This document shows, piece after piece, positions 1 through 7,884 of a stretch of 64,000 nucleotides of DNA (its first letter is position 1; each line of letters starts with the position of its first letter). Both the position numbers and the translations under genes were made by a program. The notes below the pieces were generated by a model. The model made no database searches. It was not told where the DNA came from and saw only the letters and a program-made list of their open reading frames with translations. This DNA is from Nocardia goodfellowii (GTDB lineage: Bacteria; Actinomycetota; Actinomycetes; Mycobacteriales; Mycobacteriaceae), in NCBI RefSeq assembly GCF_017875645.1, contig NZ_JAGGMR010000001.1:1364001-1428000 (forward strand), in the 5' to 3' direction.

Positions 1-42
1 TGCGACGGCTGGACCGGTATCGCCGTGACGAAGTCGGTGCAT
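1..42 (-). CDS. cwlM: CwlM-like peptidoglycan-binding/amidase-fold protein, 5' end only
   Basis: Only the first 14 codons are in the window; the gene continues past the left edge. The minus strand reads MHRLRHGDTGPAVA from an ATG at 42. LRxGDxGPAVA is typical of the start of a PG_binding_1 repeat, as at the N terminus of mycobacterial CwlM. In M. tuberculosis cwlM (Rv3915) follows trxC directly in the same direction, the position seen here. CwlM there is a cytoplasmic regulator of MurA and peptidoglycan synthesis rather than a working amidase (known of the family). The 266 bases between this start and trxA hold the trxA terminator and an imperfect hairpin at about 85-107, and no other gene that I can see. 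Confidence 0.7.
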   Translation of the reverse strand, partial: MHRLRHGDTGPAVA

Positions 43-270
43 GCGTGAGAGCCCTTTCCTTCCGTCAACCCGGGTACCCACTCATGCGAGGGTCTACACC
101 CTTCGCACGACCGGAGCTGTGCTCGCGTCGATTGTCTCAGACCTGACCCGCAATTCAGCAATTCGCGGGGTCCAGGGCATCCTACGGCGCGTCGTGGGGC
201 CACGATGTCCTAATGACACCGTGAATTACAGCACCGGGCCCTGGGGGATTAAACGGGGAGATTACCCGAT

Positions 271-298
271 CGAACCCCGCAGCGGACTGCGGGGTTCG
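271..298 (-). terminator. Hairpin terminator after trxA
   Basis: A perfect 12-bp inverted repeat (CGAACCCCGCAG and CTGCGGGGTTCG) with a 4-nt loop begins 11 nt beyond the trxA stop. No clear T-tract follows on the minus strand, which is common for actinobacterial terminators. Confidence 0.7.
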
Positions 299-308
299 TT
301 AGGGGATT

Positions 309-635
309 TCAGATAATGCCGTCGAGCTCGCGCAGCAGCGCGGCCTTGCCCTTGGCGCCGACGATCTGCTTGACCGGCTTGCCCTTCTCGAACAGCACCA
401 TGGTCGGGATCGACAGGATCTTGTATTCCTTGGCGGTCTCGGGATTGGCGTCCACATCCACCTTGGCGATGGTCAGCTTGTCCGAGTGCGCGCCGGCGAT
501 CTCCTCGAGCACCGGGGCGACCATCTTGCAGGGGCCGCACCAGGTGGCCCAGAAGTCGACCAGCACGGGCTTCTCGCTGAGCAGCACCGTATCGGCGAAA
601 TCCTTGTCGGTGACGGTGACCGTGTTTGCGGACAT
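309..635 (-). CDS. trxA: Thioredoxin
   Basis: Small cytoplasmic dithiol-disulfide oxidoreductase of 108 aa, the normal size for thioredoxin. The active site WCGPC is at residues 32-36 inside the standard VDFWATWCGPCK context, and the cis-proline loop (SIPTM) follows at about residue 76. The start is supported by AGGAG six nt upstream of the ATG. It is regenerated by the thioredoxin reductase encoded immediately upstream, 47 nt away, probably on the same transcript. It corresponds by position to M. tuberculosis trxC (Rv3914). Substrates cannot be told from sequence. Confidence 0.97.
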   Translation of the reverse strand: MSANTVTVTDKDFADTVLLSEKPVLVDFWATWCGPCKMVAPVLEEIAGAHSDKLTIAKVDVDANPETAKEYKILSIPTMVLFEKGKPVKQIVGAKGKAALLRELDGII

Positions 636-682
636 GGGTATCTCCTTGAATCGGGAAATGCGAACGGTATGGGTGAGTACCG

Positions 683-1663
683 TCAGTTCGCCGCGACGGG
701 TTGCCCCGCGTGGTCCAGCGTGTTGGTGGTGATGTCGCCCTGCTCGGCCAGCCAGCGCTCGGCGTCGATCGCGGCGCGGCAGCCGGTGCCCGCGGCGGTG
801 ATGGCCTGGCGGTAGGTGTGGTCGACCAAGTCGCCCGCGGCGAACACACCGGGCACGGCGGTGGCGGTGCCGGGATGCTGCACCTGCACGTAGCCCTCGG
901 CGTCCAACTCGACCTGGCCCTTGACCAGCTCGCTGCGCGGATCGTGGCCGATCGCCACGAACAGGCCGGTCGCGTCCAGCTCGGAGATCTCCCCGTTCTT
1001 GGTGTCGCGAATGGTGAGGGAGGACACCTTGTCGGTGCCATTGACCTGGACGACCTCGGCGTTGAGCCGGAACTCGATCTTCTCGTTCGCCTTGGCCCGC
1101 TCCAGCATGATGCGCGAGGCCCGGAACTCCTCACGGCGGTGCACGATGGTGACCTTGTCGGCGAACTTGGTGAGGAAGGTCGCCTCCTCCATCGCCGAGT
1201 CGCCGCCGCCGACCACCACGATGTTCTGGCCGCGGAAGAAGAAGCCGTCACAGGTGGCACAGGCGCTGACGCCGCGGCCGAGCAGATCCTGCTCCCCCGG
1301 GACGCCGAGGTAGCGGGCCGCCGAACCCATGGCGAGGATGATGGCGTAGGCCGAATAGGTCTCGCCGCCCACCGTGACGGTCTTGACCGGGCCGGACACG
1401 TCGATCGCGTCTACATCCTCGGTGCGGATCTCGGCACCGAAACGCTTTGCCTGCTCACGCATTTCGTCCATCAGGTCGGGGCCCATGATGCCCTCGCGGA
1501 AGCCGGGGAAGTTTTCCACCTCGGTGGTGGTCATCAGGGCGCCACCGAACTGGGTGCCCTCGAAGAGCAACGGCTGGAGTTCGGCGCGGGCCGCGTACAC
1601 GGCGGCCGTGTAACCGGCCGGTCCGGAGCCGACGATGATCAGGTCGCGAACTGGCGTAGTCAT
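683..1663 (-). CDS. trxB: Thioredoxin-disulfide reductase
   Basis: NADPH-dependent FAD enzyme that reduces thioredoxin. From the ATG at 1663 it is 326 aa, the family length. The FAD-binding motif [10 protein letters not shown] lies near the N terminus, the redox-active CATC near residue 135, and the NADPH-binding GGGDSAMEE just after it. The reading frame extends 15 codons further upstream, but the ATG giving [17 protein letters not shown] matches the family start. It lies between rsmA and trxA in the conserved sigM-rsmA-trxB-trxA order. A SigH/SigR-type promoter-like sequence lies 40-67 nt upstream, which would give induction by disulfide stress (inference). Confidence 0.97.
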   Translation of the reverse strand: MTTPVRDLIIVGSGPAGYTAAVYAARAELQPLLFEGTQFGGALMTTTEVENFPGFREGIMGPDLMDEMREQAKRFGAEIRTEDVDAIDVSGPVKTVTVGGETYSAYAIILAMGSAARYLGVPGEQDLLGRGVSACATCDGFFFRGQNIVVVGGGDSAMEEATFLTKFADKVTIVHRREEFRASRIMLERAKANEKIEFRLNAEVVQVNGTDKVSSLTIRDTKNGEISELDATGLFVAIGHDPRSELVKGQVELDAEGYVQVQHPGTATAVPGVFAAGDLVDHTYRQAITAAGTGCRAAIDAERWLAEQGDITTNTLDHAGQPVAAN

Positions 1664-1702
1664 GGGGCCCTTCCGAGAAGAAAAAACGTGGGACGGTTCG
1701 GT

Positions 1703-1730
1703 CAACAACAGCCTAATGTCCGTTGTTCCC
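1703..1730 (-). promoter_or_regulatory. Candidate SigH/SigR-type ECF promoter for trxBA
   Basis: On the minus strand GGGAAC (1730-1725) is followed, after 18 nt, by GTTG (1706-1703). This fits the GGAAY-N16-20-GTT consensus of oxidative-stress ECF sigma factors (SigH in mycobacteria, SigR in Streptomyces), which are known to drive trxB-trxA. It lies 40-67 nt before the trxB ATG. Confidence 0.5.
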
Positions 1731-1755
1731 GGGGGAATTTACCCGTCCCGCGGCC

Positions 1756-2595
1756 CTAACCGATGTCGGTGACATTTCTCATCTGGGCATCGGCCGCGGT
1801 GCAACCGGTCCCGACGACCAGCGCGGTGATCTTGCGTCCGTCCGGGCCGCTGAGCAGGATGAGCACCGCCGCCGCGCCCTTGTACTGCATGTCCGTCGAG
1901 CCGAGGATCTTGCGCTGGCCGAAGCCTGCCGCGGCGACGCAGGAGGACAGGGTGTCGCGATCGGCGAGGGCGCCGGTGACATCGAAGCGGCCGAGGGAGG
2001 CCAGGGCGACGGAGGCGGGGAACACATCGTTGTCGACGGACGCCGATGTCGGCGTAGGGGGCTGAGCGATCGGTACGCCGGGGGTATTCGAGGCATTGCG
2101 CAGCAGTTGGACGGTGAAACCCGCACCGGCGAGCAGAACGACGGCCGCGGCCGCCGCCGCCAGCCACCGCAGGCGCCTGCCACGGCGTTCGTCCAGCGAG
2201 ATCGGTGCGTCGGGGCCTTCCGGCTCGGCGATGTAATGCTCTGGGGCAGCGCCGGATTCGGCGGCAGTGCCGGATTCCGGCCGGGCGGTGGCGGGCAGCC
2301 GGTGAACGCTGCCCGCCGGGCCGGTGATTTCGGCGCTGTCCTCGAGCTCGTCGACGAACGACGCCAGCCGGGCCGCTACCTCGGCGGGCATGGGTTCGGG
2401 GGCGCGGTCGCTGCCGGCGAGGGCGCGGAGCGCGGCATTCACCTCGTCGAGCGAATTCAGGTAACGGCGGGCTTCCGGGTCCTGGTCGACCACGGGCCAC
2501 AGCTTCGCGCTGTCTTCCGGCGGAAGATTGTCCGCGTGCAGGTCGGCGAGCAGCTCCGGCGAGAATGGAGGCTGCGGATCGGACCGTGTCGCCAT
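1756..2595 (-). CDS. rsmA: Anti-sigma-M factor, single-pass membrane protein
   Basis: 279 aa. The N-terminal half (about 1-135) is predicted cytoplasmic. One membrane segment (LRWLAAAAAAVVLLAGAGF, about residues 142-160) is followed by an extracytoplasmic domain with two cysteines (in SSCVAAAGFG and GTGCTAADA) that could pair. No HxxxCxxC zinc-anti-sigma motif is seen. Position decides the call: it lies 77 nt downstream of sigM and before trxB, exactly where Rv3912 (RsmA) sits in M. tuberculosis. It presumably holds SigM at the membrane until a signal releases it (family knowledge). Confidence 0.8.
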   Translation of the reverse strand: MATRSDPQPPFSPELLADLHADNLPPEDSAKLWPVVDQDPEARRYLNSLDEVNAALRALAGSDRAPEPMPAEVAARLASFVDELEDSAEITGPAGSVHRLPATARPESGTAAESGAAPEHYIAEPEGPDAPISLDERRGRRLRWLAAAAAAVVLLAGAGFTVQLLRNASNTPGVPIAQPPTPTSASVDNDVFPASVALASLGRFDVTGALADRDTLSSCVAAAGFGQRKILGSTDMQYKGAAAVLILLSGPDGRKITALVVGTGCTAADAQMRNVTDIG

Positions 2596-2672
2596 CGCAC
2601 CTCCAGTGGTCTCGTAATACTGCCGTCAATTACATCGCCGAGTAGTTCGTCACTATTAATGACGCAGCCCGG

Positions 2673-3293
2673 CTACTTCCGGTTCCGTGGATCTCGCAGA
2701 AATTCCAGGCGTTCTTGCAAACGTTGCCGACCGCGGGCACAGCGGCTCTTGATCGTTCCTTCCGGCACGCCCAGTAATGCCGCCGCGTCGGACACGCTAT
2801 ACCCCTCCATCTCCACCGCGACCAATGCGGTGCGCTGGTCGGGCGGCAGGGCGAACAGGGCGCGTTCGACGACCATCGAGACCTCCTTCTCGGCGAAGGC
2901 GTCCCGGTCGTCGACCGGTTCCGGCACATTCTCCGGACTCAGTGACAGCGCGCGCCGGGTCTTGTTGCGCCGGATCCGATCCAGGCAGGCGTTGACCACG
3001 ATACGGTGCAGCCAGCTGCGGACCTCGGACTCGCCGCGGAACGAGCCGGCGGTGCGATGCGCGGCCAGCAGCGCGTCCTGGAGTGAGTCGGCGGCGTCCT
3101 CGCGGGTGTAGGAGGTGCGGATGGCGGTCTGCCACAGGTGATCGTTGTGCCGGCGCACGAGCTCGCCGAAAGCATGGCGTTCGCCGCGGGCATGAGCACG
3201 GAGTAACTCGATATCGGAGAGTTCGTCCGGGGCGAACGGCCGAGTGCGGAACGTCACCGGCCCTGAGGGACTCCCGTGGGAACCCCCGTTCAT
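2673..3293 (-). CDS. sigM: ECF RNA polymerase sigma factor SigM
   Basis: 206 aa from the ATG at 3293. Sigma region 2 spans about residues 30-100, with DAADSLQDALLAAHR and the region 2.4 stretch RSWLHRIVVNACLDRIRR. Region 4 spans about 140-200, with PPDQRTALVAVEMEGYSV and the helix-turn-helix SDAAALLGVPEGTIKSRCARGRQRL. The frame is open another 54 codons upstream, but that part is not sigma-like and contains a perfect palindrome. Sits between murJ and rsmA, as in M. tuberculosis Rv3911. In mycobacteria SigM controls surface and secreted factors; its regulon here cannot be read from the window. Confidence 0.92.
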   Translation of the reverse strand: MNGGSHGSPSGPVTFRTRPFAPDELSDIELLRAHARGERHAFGELVRRHNDHLWQTAIRTSYTREDAADSLQDALLAAHRTAGSFRGESEVRSWLHRIVVNACLDRIRRNKTRRALSLSPENVPEPVDDRDAFAEKEVSMVVERALFALPPDQRTALVAVEMEGYSVSDAAALLGVPEGTIKSRCARGRQRLQERLEFLRDPRNRK

Positions 3294-3331
3294 TTCGGAC
3301 AAAAGCCAAACCCCTCCGACGGCGCTCACCA

Positions 3332-3354
3332 GCGACAGCCGGGCCGGCTGTCGC
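3332..3354. repeat. Perfect 11-bp-arm palindrome in the sigM leader
   Basis: GCGACAGCCGG and CCGGCTGTCGC flank a single central base, 39 nt upstream of the sigM ATG. It could be an operator for a dimeric repressor or, as RNA, a strong hairpin before the ribosome-binding region. No regulator is identified. Confidence 0.6.
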
Positions 3355-3500
3355 CATCTATTTCCCGCGGCATCCAGGATCGAGACACTCCCGGGAAAAG
3401 CTCCCACCAGAGAGCGCAGAGAGATCATAACCGGGGGATCCGTCGCGTCGAGCACTTGGGACGAGTTGGCGCACTACAGCATTGGCAGGCTCGGGAACCG

Positions 3501-3547
3501 GGCACGGAATGGACACGTGCGCGGGTGGCACGGAATGGACACGTGCG
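3501..3547. repeat. 21-bp direct repeat between sigM and murJ
   Basis: Two identical 21-bp copies at 3501-3521 and 3527-3547, separated by 5 bp. Each starts GGCACGGAAT and ends ACACGTGCG. They lie just after the murJ stop, in the 265-bp gap before sigM, and probably arose by a local duplication. Confidence 0.75.
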
Positions 3548-3558
3548 GGCTTCGGTGC

Positions 3559-6500
3559 TTACCGGGCAGCGTCGAAGCGAAGATCGGCGATCGCGGTTTG
3601 GAACTGACCACCGGAATTGCCGAGTCCGGTGATCCAGACGAGTACGAAGCGGGCGGGCTGATCGGCGCGCACCGAGATCTCGGTGACGCCCTCCCCTAGT
3701 CGGGCCGAGCCGATCAGCTGGGTCTGATCCAAGGTCGGTGAATCGGTGGGCGAGGTCCGGATCTCCACCGACGTGCCCGGGCTCGGCGAATCGATCGACA
3801 CATTGGTCAGCTTCGCCGGGCTCGGGAGCGTGGCCAGCAGCCCGATGCCCTTCTTCAGGGCGGGGAACTGCTGGAAATACTGATCCGTCTTCCACACGGT
3901 GCCGGCATTGCTGTCCAGCACCCCGCTCACCGTGCCGGCGTTGTCCGGGGTGCCCTCCGGGGAGAACACCTCGACCTTGGTCACCGGCACGGGCACCCCG
4001 GCGGGTGCGGCGGCGCTCGGCGCCGTGGGGCTACCCGCGGCCGAGGACGGGGACACCTCGGTGGTCAGGCCGATATTGCGCTGCTCGTCGAGCGGCTGAT
4101 CGGAGGCCGTCGGGGCGAAGAAACTGACCATCCACCAGATGATGACGCCGACCACCAGCGCGGCCAGGATGCCCAGGCCGACCATGATCCACACCATCCG
4201 CTGGGAGCGCTCCCGCTCCTGGGCGAGCAGTTCCGGATCGGCCAGCGACTCGTCGACGGCGGCCGCGGTCTGCGCGTGCTGGCGCTGGCCCAATCTGAGC
4301 ACGGGGATGAAATCGGTCTTCTGATCGACCACCGACGCCTGCTCCAGCACGTGCTGGACGGTGGCGGCGGTGCGCACGCCCTTGTTCGATTCCAGCGAGC
4401 GCACGGCGACCGCGGAGATCTCGAAGGGCACTTCGGGCCGGATCTGCCGCGGCTCCACCGGGGTGCCGTCCGGGCCGAAATCGGCCAGGTGCAGACCGCC
4501 GACGGTGGCGGCCGCGCCGGACATGCCGCCGGTGCGGATCGGCCAGCGCGCGGTGATCAGCGCGTAGAGCATGGCGCCGAGACCGCGCACGTCGGACTGC
4601 GCGTCCGAATCGGAGAGTGTGCCCGGGAACGCGAGCACGGCGTCGCCGGTGGCGCTGATCCGCACCCGATCCGGATGATCGATGGACAGCGAGCCACCAC
4701 CGCGGTGCGCCAGTTCGGCGGCCGAGGCGAGGGCGCGGATGGCGCGGGCCGCGCCGATCGGGGACGGCACGGTTTCGGCCATCTCGCGCAATGAACGGCC
4801 CGGCGTCCACTCCGCGACCACGATGCCGCCGGAGCTGCCGCGCACCACATCGAGCACGCGAGCCAGACCGGGCGAGTTGATCCGGCCCAGGCGCAGCGTG
4901 CGGGACAGGATGGCCTGCGGACCGTCGTGGCCGGAGTTCTCGGCGGCCTTCTGATCGGCGTCGACGAAGGTCAGCGCGACCTCACGGTCGAGCTTGATGT
5001 CCAGCGCCTGCCAGAACCGCAGACCGCGCGCGCCACCATGCGGCGCGAGCAGCCGGTAACGGCCACCGGCCACCGACGCGCCGGCCATCAGCTTGGGACC
5101 GCGTGGGCCCCGGCGGGCGCCCGGATCGACCGGCGGCGCCTGCAACGGCGGGATCGGGATCATCCCGGTGTCATACATCGGATCGCGAGGCGCGGGGCCG
5201 TCGCTGTCGCGCCGCCCAGGCGCGGAATCCGGAGTGGGATGTTCGATGTCGGTCTCCAAACCGCCGGCTGTGGTCGCAGATGGATCGGCGGACGGGACGC
5301 CGCCCACCGCCGCGTCGTCGCTCACCCTCGGTCCTCCTTCGCCCTGATTTATCGAGGTGCCGGCGAATTCGCCACTTGTGCTTCTCTGCCGAACAGGGTA
5401 CGGGAACTCACCCCTGCCGGTGCGGTCAACAGCCACGTCTCGAATGACGGGCAGCACCATGGTTTGTGCGTCCATGTACGGGTCGAATCCGGAGTAGCCG
5501 TACGGGTCCGGCCTGCGGAACACCTGCGTGGCGTACTCGTCCTCGACCGTGGCGTCCAGATCCAGATCCGGCGCGGGCGGCGTGATTCCGAGCCGCCGCG
5601 ACACCGCGACCGTAATTGCAACGATTTCAGGAACACCGGCGAGTCGCATCAGGCCGAACGCCACGGCGAGCAGCACGATCCCGTCGATCGCCACCCGGAT
5701 CAGCGAGCCGGGCCCGCCGAAGGAAGCGGAGAGCCGATCCAGCCCGAGCACGGTGTCGACGATGAGCATCACCGCGCCGCCCGCGATCGAGGCCAGCACG
5801 ACCCGGGTGATGGTGCGGCCGACATTGGCCATCCGCAGATCGCCGAGACTGCGATGCAGCAGGTAGCCGCCGATACCGGCGCCGACCGCGAAGCTGACGC
5901 CGTTCACCGCGCCGAGCACGATCACGACCTGGTCGGGTGTACGCGCGATCATCGGCGCCAGGGCCGAGAGCGCGATTTTCACGCCGGTGATGCCGAGGAT
6001 GATCCAAGTCGGGGTCCAGGCCTGATGCCGGGCGTAGAACACGCGCAGGTGAATCAGCACCAGCGAGTACGGGATCAACGTGAACGCCGACCAGGCCAGC
6101 GCCGTGCCGAGCCGAGCCGCGTCCCCGGAGAAGCGCGCGTACCCGAACAGCGCCTCACCGATCTGCGGGCCCGCCAGGGTGAAGAAGGTGACCACCGGCA
6201 GCAGCGCGATCATGCTCAGCCGGGTGGCGACCGACAGATCGTCGACCACTGCGGGGGTGTCGTCGGCGGCGGCATTGCGGCTCAAGCGCGGCATGATCGC
6301 GGTCAGCAGCGTGACCACCAGGACGCCGTAGGGCAGTTGCAGCAACAGCCAGGTGTAGGAGTAGATGGCCGGACCGGCCGCGTCGGCCTCCGAGGACACA
6401 TGGTTGGCGAAGATCATGCCGACCTGGCTGATCGCCACGTACAGGATGATCGCCGCGCCCATGGTGCCGAACTGGCGGAGCCGATCGTCCAGGCCCCACA

Positions 6501-7755
6501 GCGGGCGCAGATCGATGCCCTCGCGGCGGATCGCGGGCAGCAGGCTCATCGCCTGCACGACCACGCCGAGGGTGACGCCGACGCCGAGGACCAGCAGCTT
6601 CGGATCGGTCATCTGGACCGGGTTCAGCGTGATCTCGCCCGGCGTCAGCGCGTAGAGCGCGAGCACCGCGAGCACCACCACGTTGTTCAGTACCGGGGCC
6701 CAGGCGCCGGGTTTGAAGTTCTCCCGGGTGTTGAGGATCGCGGTGAGCAGCGCGGACATGCCGTAGAACAGGATCGCGGGCAGCAGCAGGAAGGTCAGCG
6801 CGGTGGTGAGCGCGGTGTTGACCTTGCCGTCGGAGTCGACGAAGACGTGGGTCGCGAGGATCGGAGCGAGCGCCGTGGTCAGCACCGTGGCGGTCAACAG
6901 GACCGCGAAGGCGGCGGTGATCAGCCGTCTGGTGAAGGCCGCGCCGCGGTCGGGGTCCTCTTGTTCGGCGCGCACCAGCGTCGGGACGACGATCGCGCCC
7001 AGCACCGCGCCGAGCACCAACTCGGCGATCATGTTCGGGATCAGGCTCGCGGAGGTGAACGCCGAGGCGATCTCCGGGCCGAGCACGGCCGCGAGCATGA
7101 GCACCTTGCCGAAGCCGGTGATGCGGCTGATCAGCGTCGCGACCGCCATCGAACCGGAGTTGCGCAGCAGCCGCCCGCCGGCGCTCTCCTTGGGCTCCGG
7201 CTCTTTGGTGGCGACCGGCCATTCCTGCGTGCGCGGACGCCGTTCCCGCACCGGAGGTCCGGGCCGCCGCTGCTGCGGGGCCGGACGCGCGGGCGCCGGG
7301 TTGGGTTGTGGCGGCGGATAGTTCGGTGGCGCGGCGAGCCGCCGGGTGGGCTGCTCGGGACGCGGCTGACCGGGCGGTGGCTGGGGACGACCGGGCGGCA
7401 TCGGTGGTCTGGGCCGTCCGGGCGGCGGCTGTTGCCGATCGCGCGGTGCGGGCGGCGGGTAGGACTGCTGACCCGGATGCGGCCGGGGCGCGGGCTGACG
7501 CGGATCCGGTCCCGGACGGCCGGGTGGCGGCGGCACCGGTCTGCCCGGTTGCGGCGGCGGACCGCCGGGCCGGCTGACCTGCGGCGGGCGCGGCGGGTTG
7601 CCGTACGGATCGCGATGGGTCATGCCCGGCTCTTCTCGCGGCTCGGACGGCGGTAGTCGCCGTTCCCAGGGTGCCGCAGGAGCCCGGCGGGCGGGCGGCC
7701 CGTCAGGTCTTTCCTCCGGTCGAGAAGGATGAGCGGACAAATCATCGTCGCTCAT
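3559..7755 (-). CDS. murJ: Lipid II flippase MurJ (MviN) fused to a pseudokinase and an extracellular C-terminal domain
   Basis: About 1398 aa. Visible order: a very proline-rich cytoplasmic N terminus (about 1-190); a MurJ/MviN multi-pass region (about 195-740, starting GSMAVATLISRITGFGKVLM); a linker; a kinase-fold domain (about 890-1130); one membrane segment (MVWIMVGLGILAALVVGVII); and an extracytoplasmic domain to the end. The kinase part has VALTFVD where VAVK is expected and lacks recognisable HRD and DFG motifs, so it is a pseudokinase. In M. tuberculosis Rv3910 this domain is phosphorylated by PknB and bound by FhaA to restrain flipping of lipid II (known). Paired ATGs lie at 7758 and 7755 behind GGAGGC; the second has the better spacing. 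It is longer than Rv3910 (1184 aa), mostly in the proline-rich part. Confidence 0.93.
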   Translation of the reverse strand: MSDDDLSAHPSRPEERPDGPPARRAPAAPWERRLPPSEPREEPGMTHRDPYGNPPRPPQVSRPGGPPPQPGRPVPPPPGRPGPDPRQPAPRPHPGQQSYPPPAPRDRQQPPPGRPRPPMPPGRPQPPPGQPRPEQPTRRLAAPPNYPPPQPNPAPARPAPQQRRPGPPVRERRPRTQEWPVATKEPEPKESAGGRLLRNSGSMAVATLISRITGFGKVLMLAAVLGPEIASAFTSASLIPNMIAELVLGAVLGAIVVPTLVRAEQEDPDRGAAFTRRLITAAFAVLLTATVLTTALAPILATHVFVDSDGKVNTALTTALTFLLLPAILFYGMSALLTAILNTRENFKPGAWAPVLNNVVVLAVLALYALTPGEITLNPVQMTDPKLLVLGVGVTLGVVVQAMSLLPAIRREGIDLRPLWGLDDRLRQFGTMGAAIILYVAISQVGMIFANHVSSEADAAGPAIYSYTWLLLQLPYGVLVVTLLTAIMPRLSRNAAADDTPAVVDDLSVATRLSMIALLPVVTFFTLAGPQIGEALFGYARFSGDAARLGTALAWSAFTLIPYSLVLIHLRVFYARHQAWTPTWIILGITGVKIALSALAPMIARTPDQVVIVLGAVNGVSFAVGAGIGGYLLHRSLGDLRMANVGRTITRVVLASIAGGAVMLIVDTVLGLDRLSASFGGPGSLIRVAIDGIVLLAVAFGLMRLAGVPEIVAITVAVSRRLGITPPAPDLDLDATVEDEYATQVFRRPDPYGYSGFDPYMDAQTMVLPVIRDVAVDRTGRGEFPYPVRQRSTSGEFAGTSINQGEGGPRVSDDAAVGGVPSADPSATTAGGLETDIEHPTPDSAPGRRDSDGPAPRDPMYDTGMIPIPPLQAPPVDPGARRGPRGPKLMAGASVAGGRYRLLAPHGGARGLRFWQALDIKLDREVALTFVDADQKAAENSGHDGPQAILSRTLRLGRINSPGLARVLDVVRGSSGGIVVAEWTPGRSLREMAETVPSPIGAARAIRALASAAELAHRGGGSLSIDHPDRVRISATGDAVLAFPGTLSDSDAQSDVRGLGAMLYALITARWPIRTGGMSGAAATVGGLHLADFGPDGTPVEPRQIRPEVPFEISAVAVRSLESNKGVRTAATVQHVLEQASVVDQKTDFIPVLRLGQRQHAQTAAAVDESLADPELLAQERERSQRMVWIMVGLGILAALVVGVIIWWMVSFFAPTASDQPLDEQRNIGLTTEVSPSSAAGSPTAPSAAAPAGVPVPVTKVEVFSPEGTPDNAGTVSGVLDSNAGTVWKTDQYFQQFPALKKGIGLLATLPSPAKLTNVSIDSPSPGTSVEIRTSPTDSPTLDQTQLIGSARLGEGVTEISVRADQPARFVLVWITGLGNSGGQFQTAIADLRFDAAR

Positions 7756-7884
7756 CATGCCTCCTGTACCGCGCCGGATCTGCGCATCCGGCTTGCTCGA
7801 GGCCCGGCGTTTCGCCACACATCACCAAAACACCGTCACCCATCGAGCTCTCCCCCATTGTGCACACCTGCGGGAAGGAGCGGC

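Noticed and set aside
41..316. 91-codon plus-strand frame between cwlM and trxA
   Set aside because: No motif, spans the trxA terminator, no ribosome-binding site.
4927..7656. 909-codon open frame on the plus strand opposite murJ
   Set aside because: Arg/Gly/His-rich translation without domains, antisense to a clear MurJ fusion; an effect of high GC.
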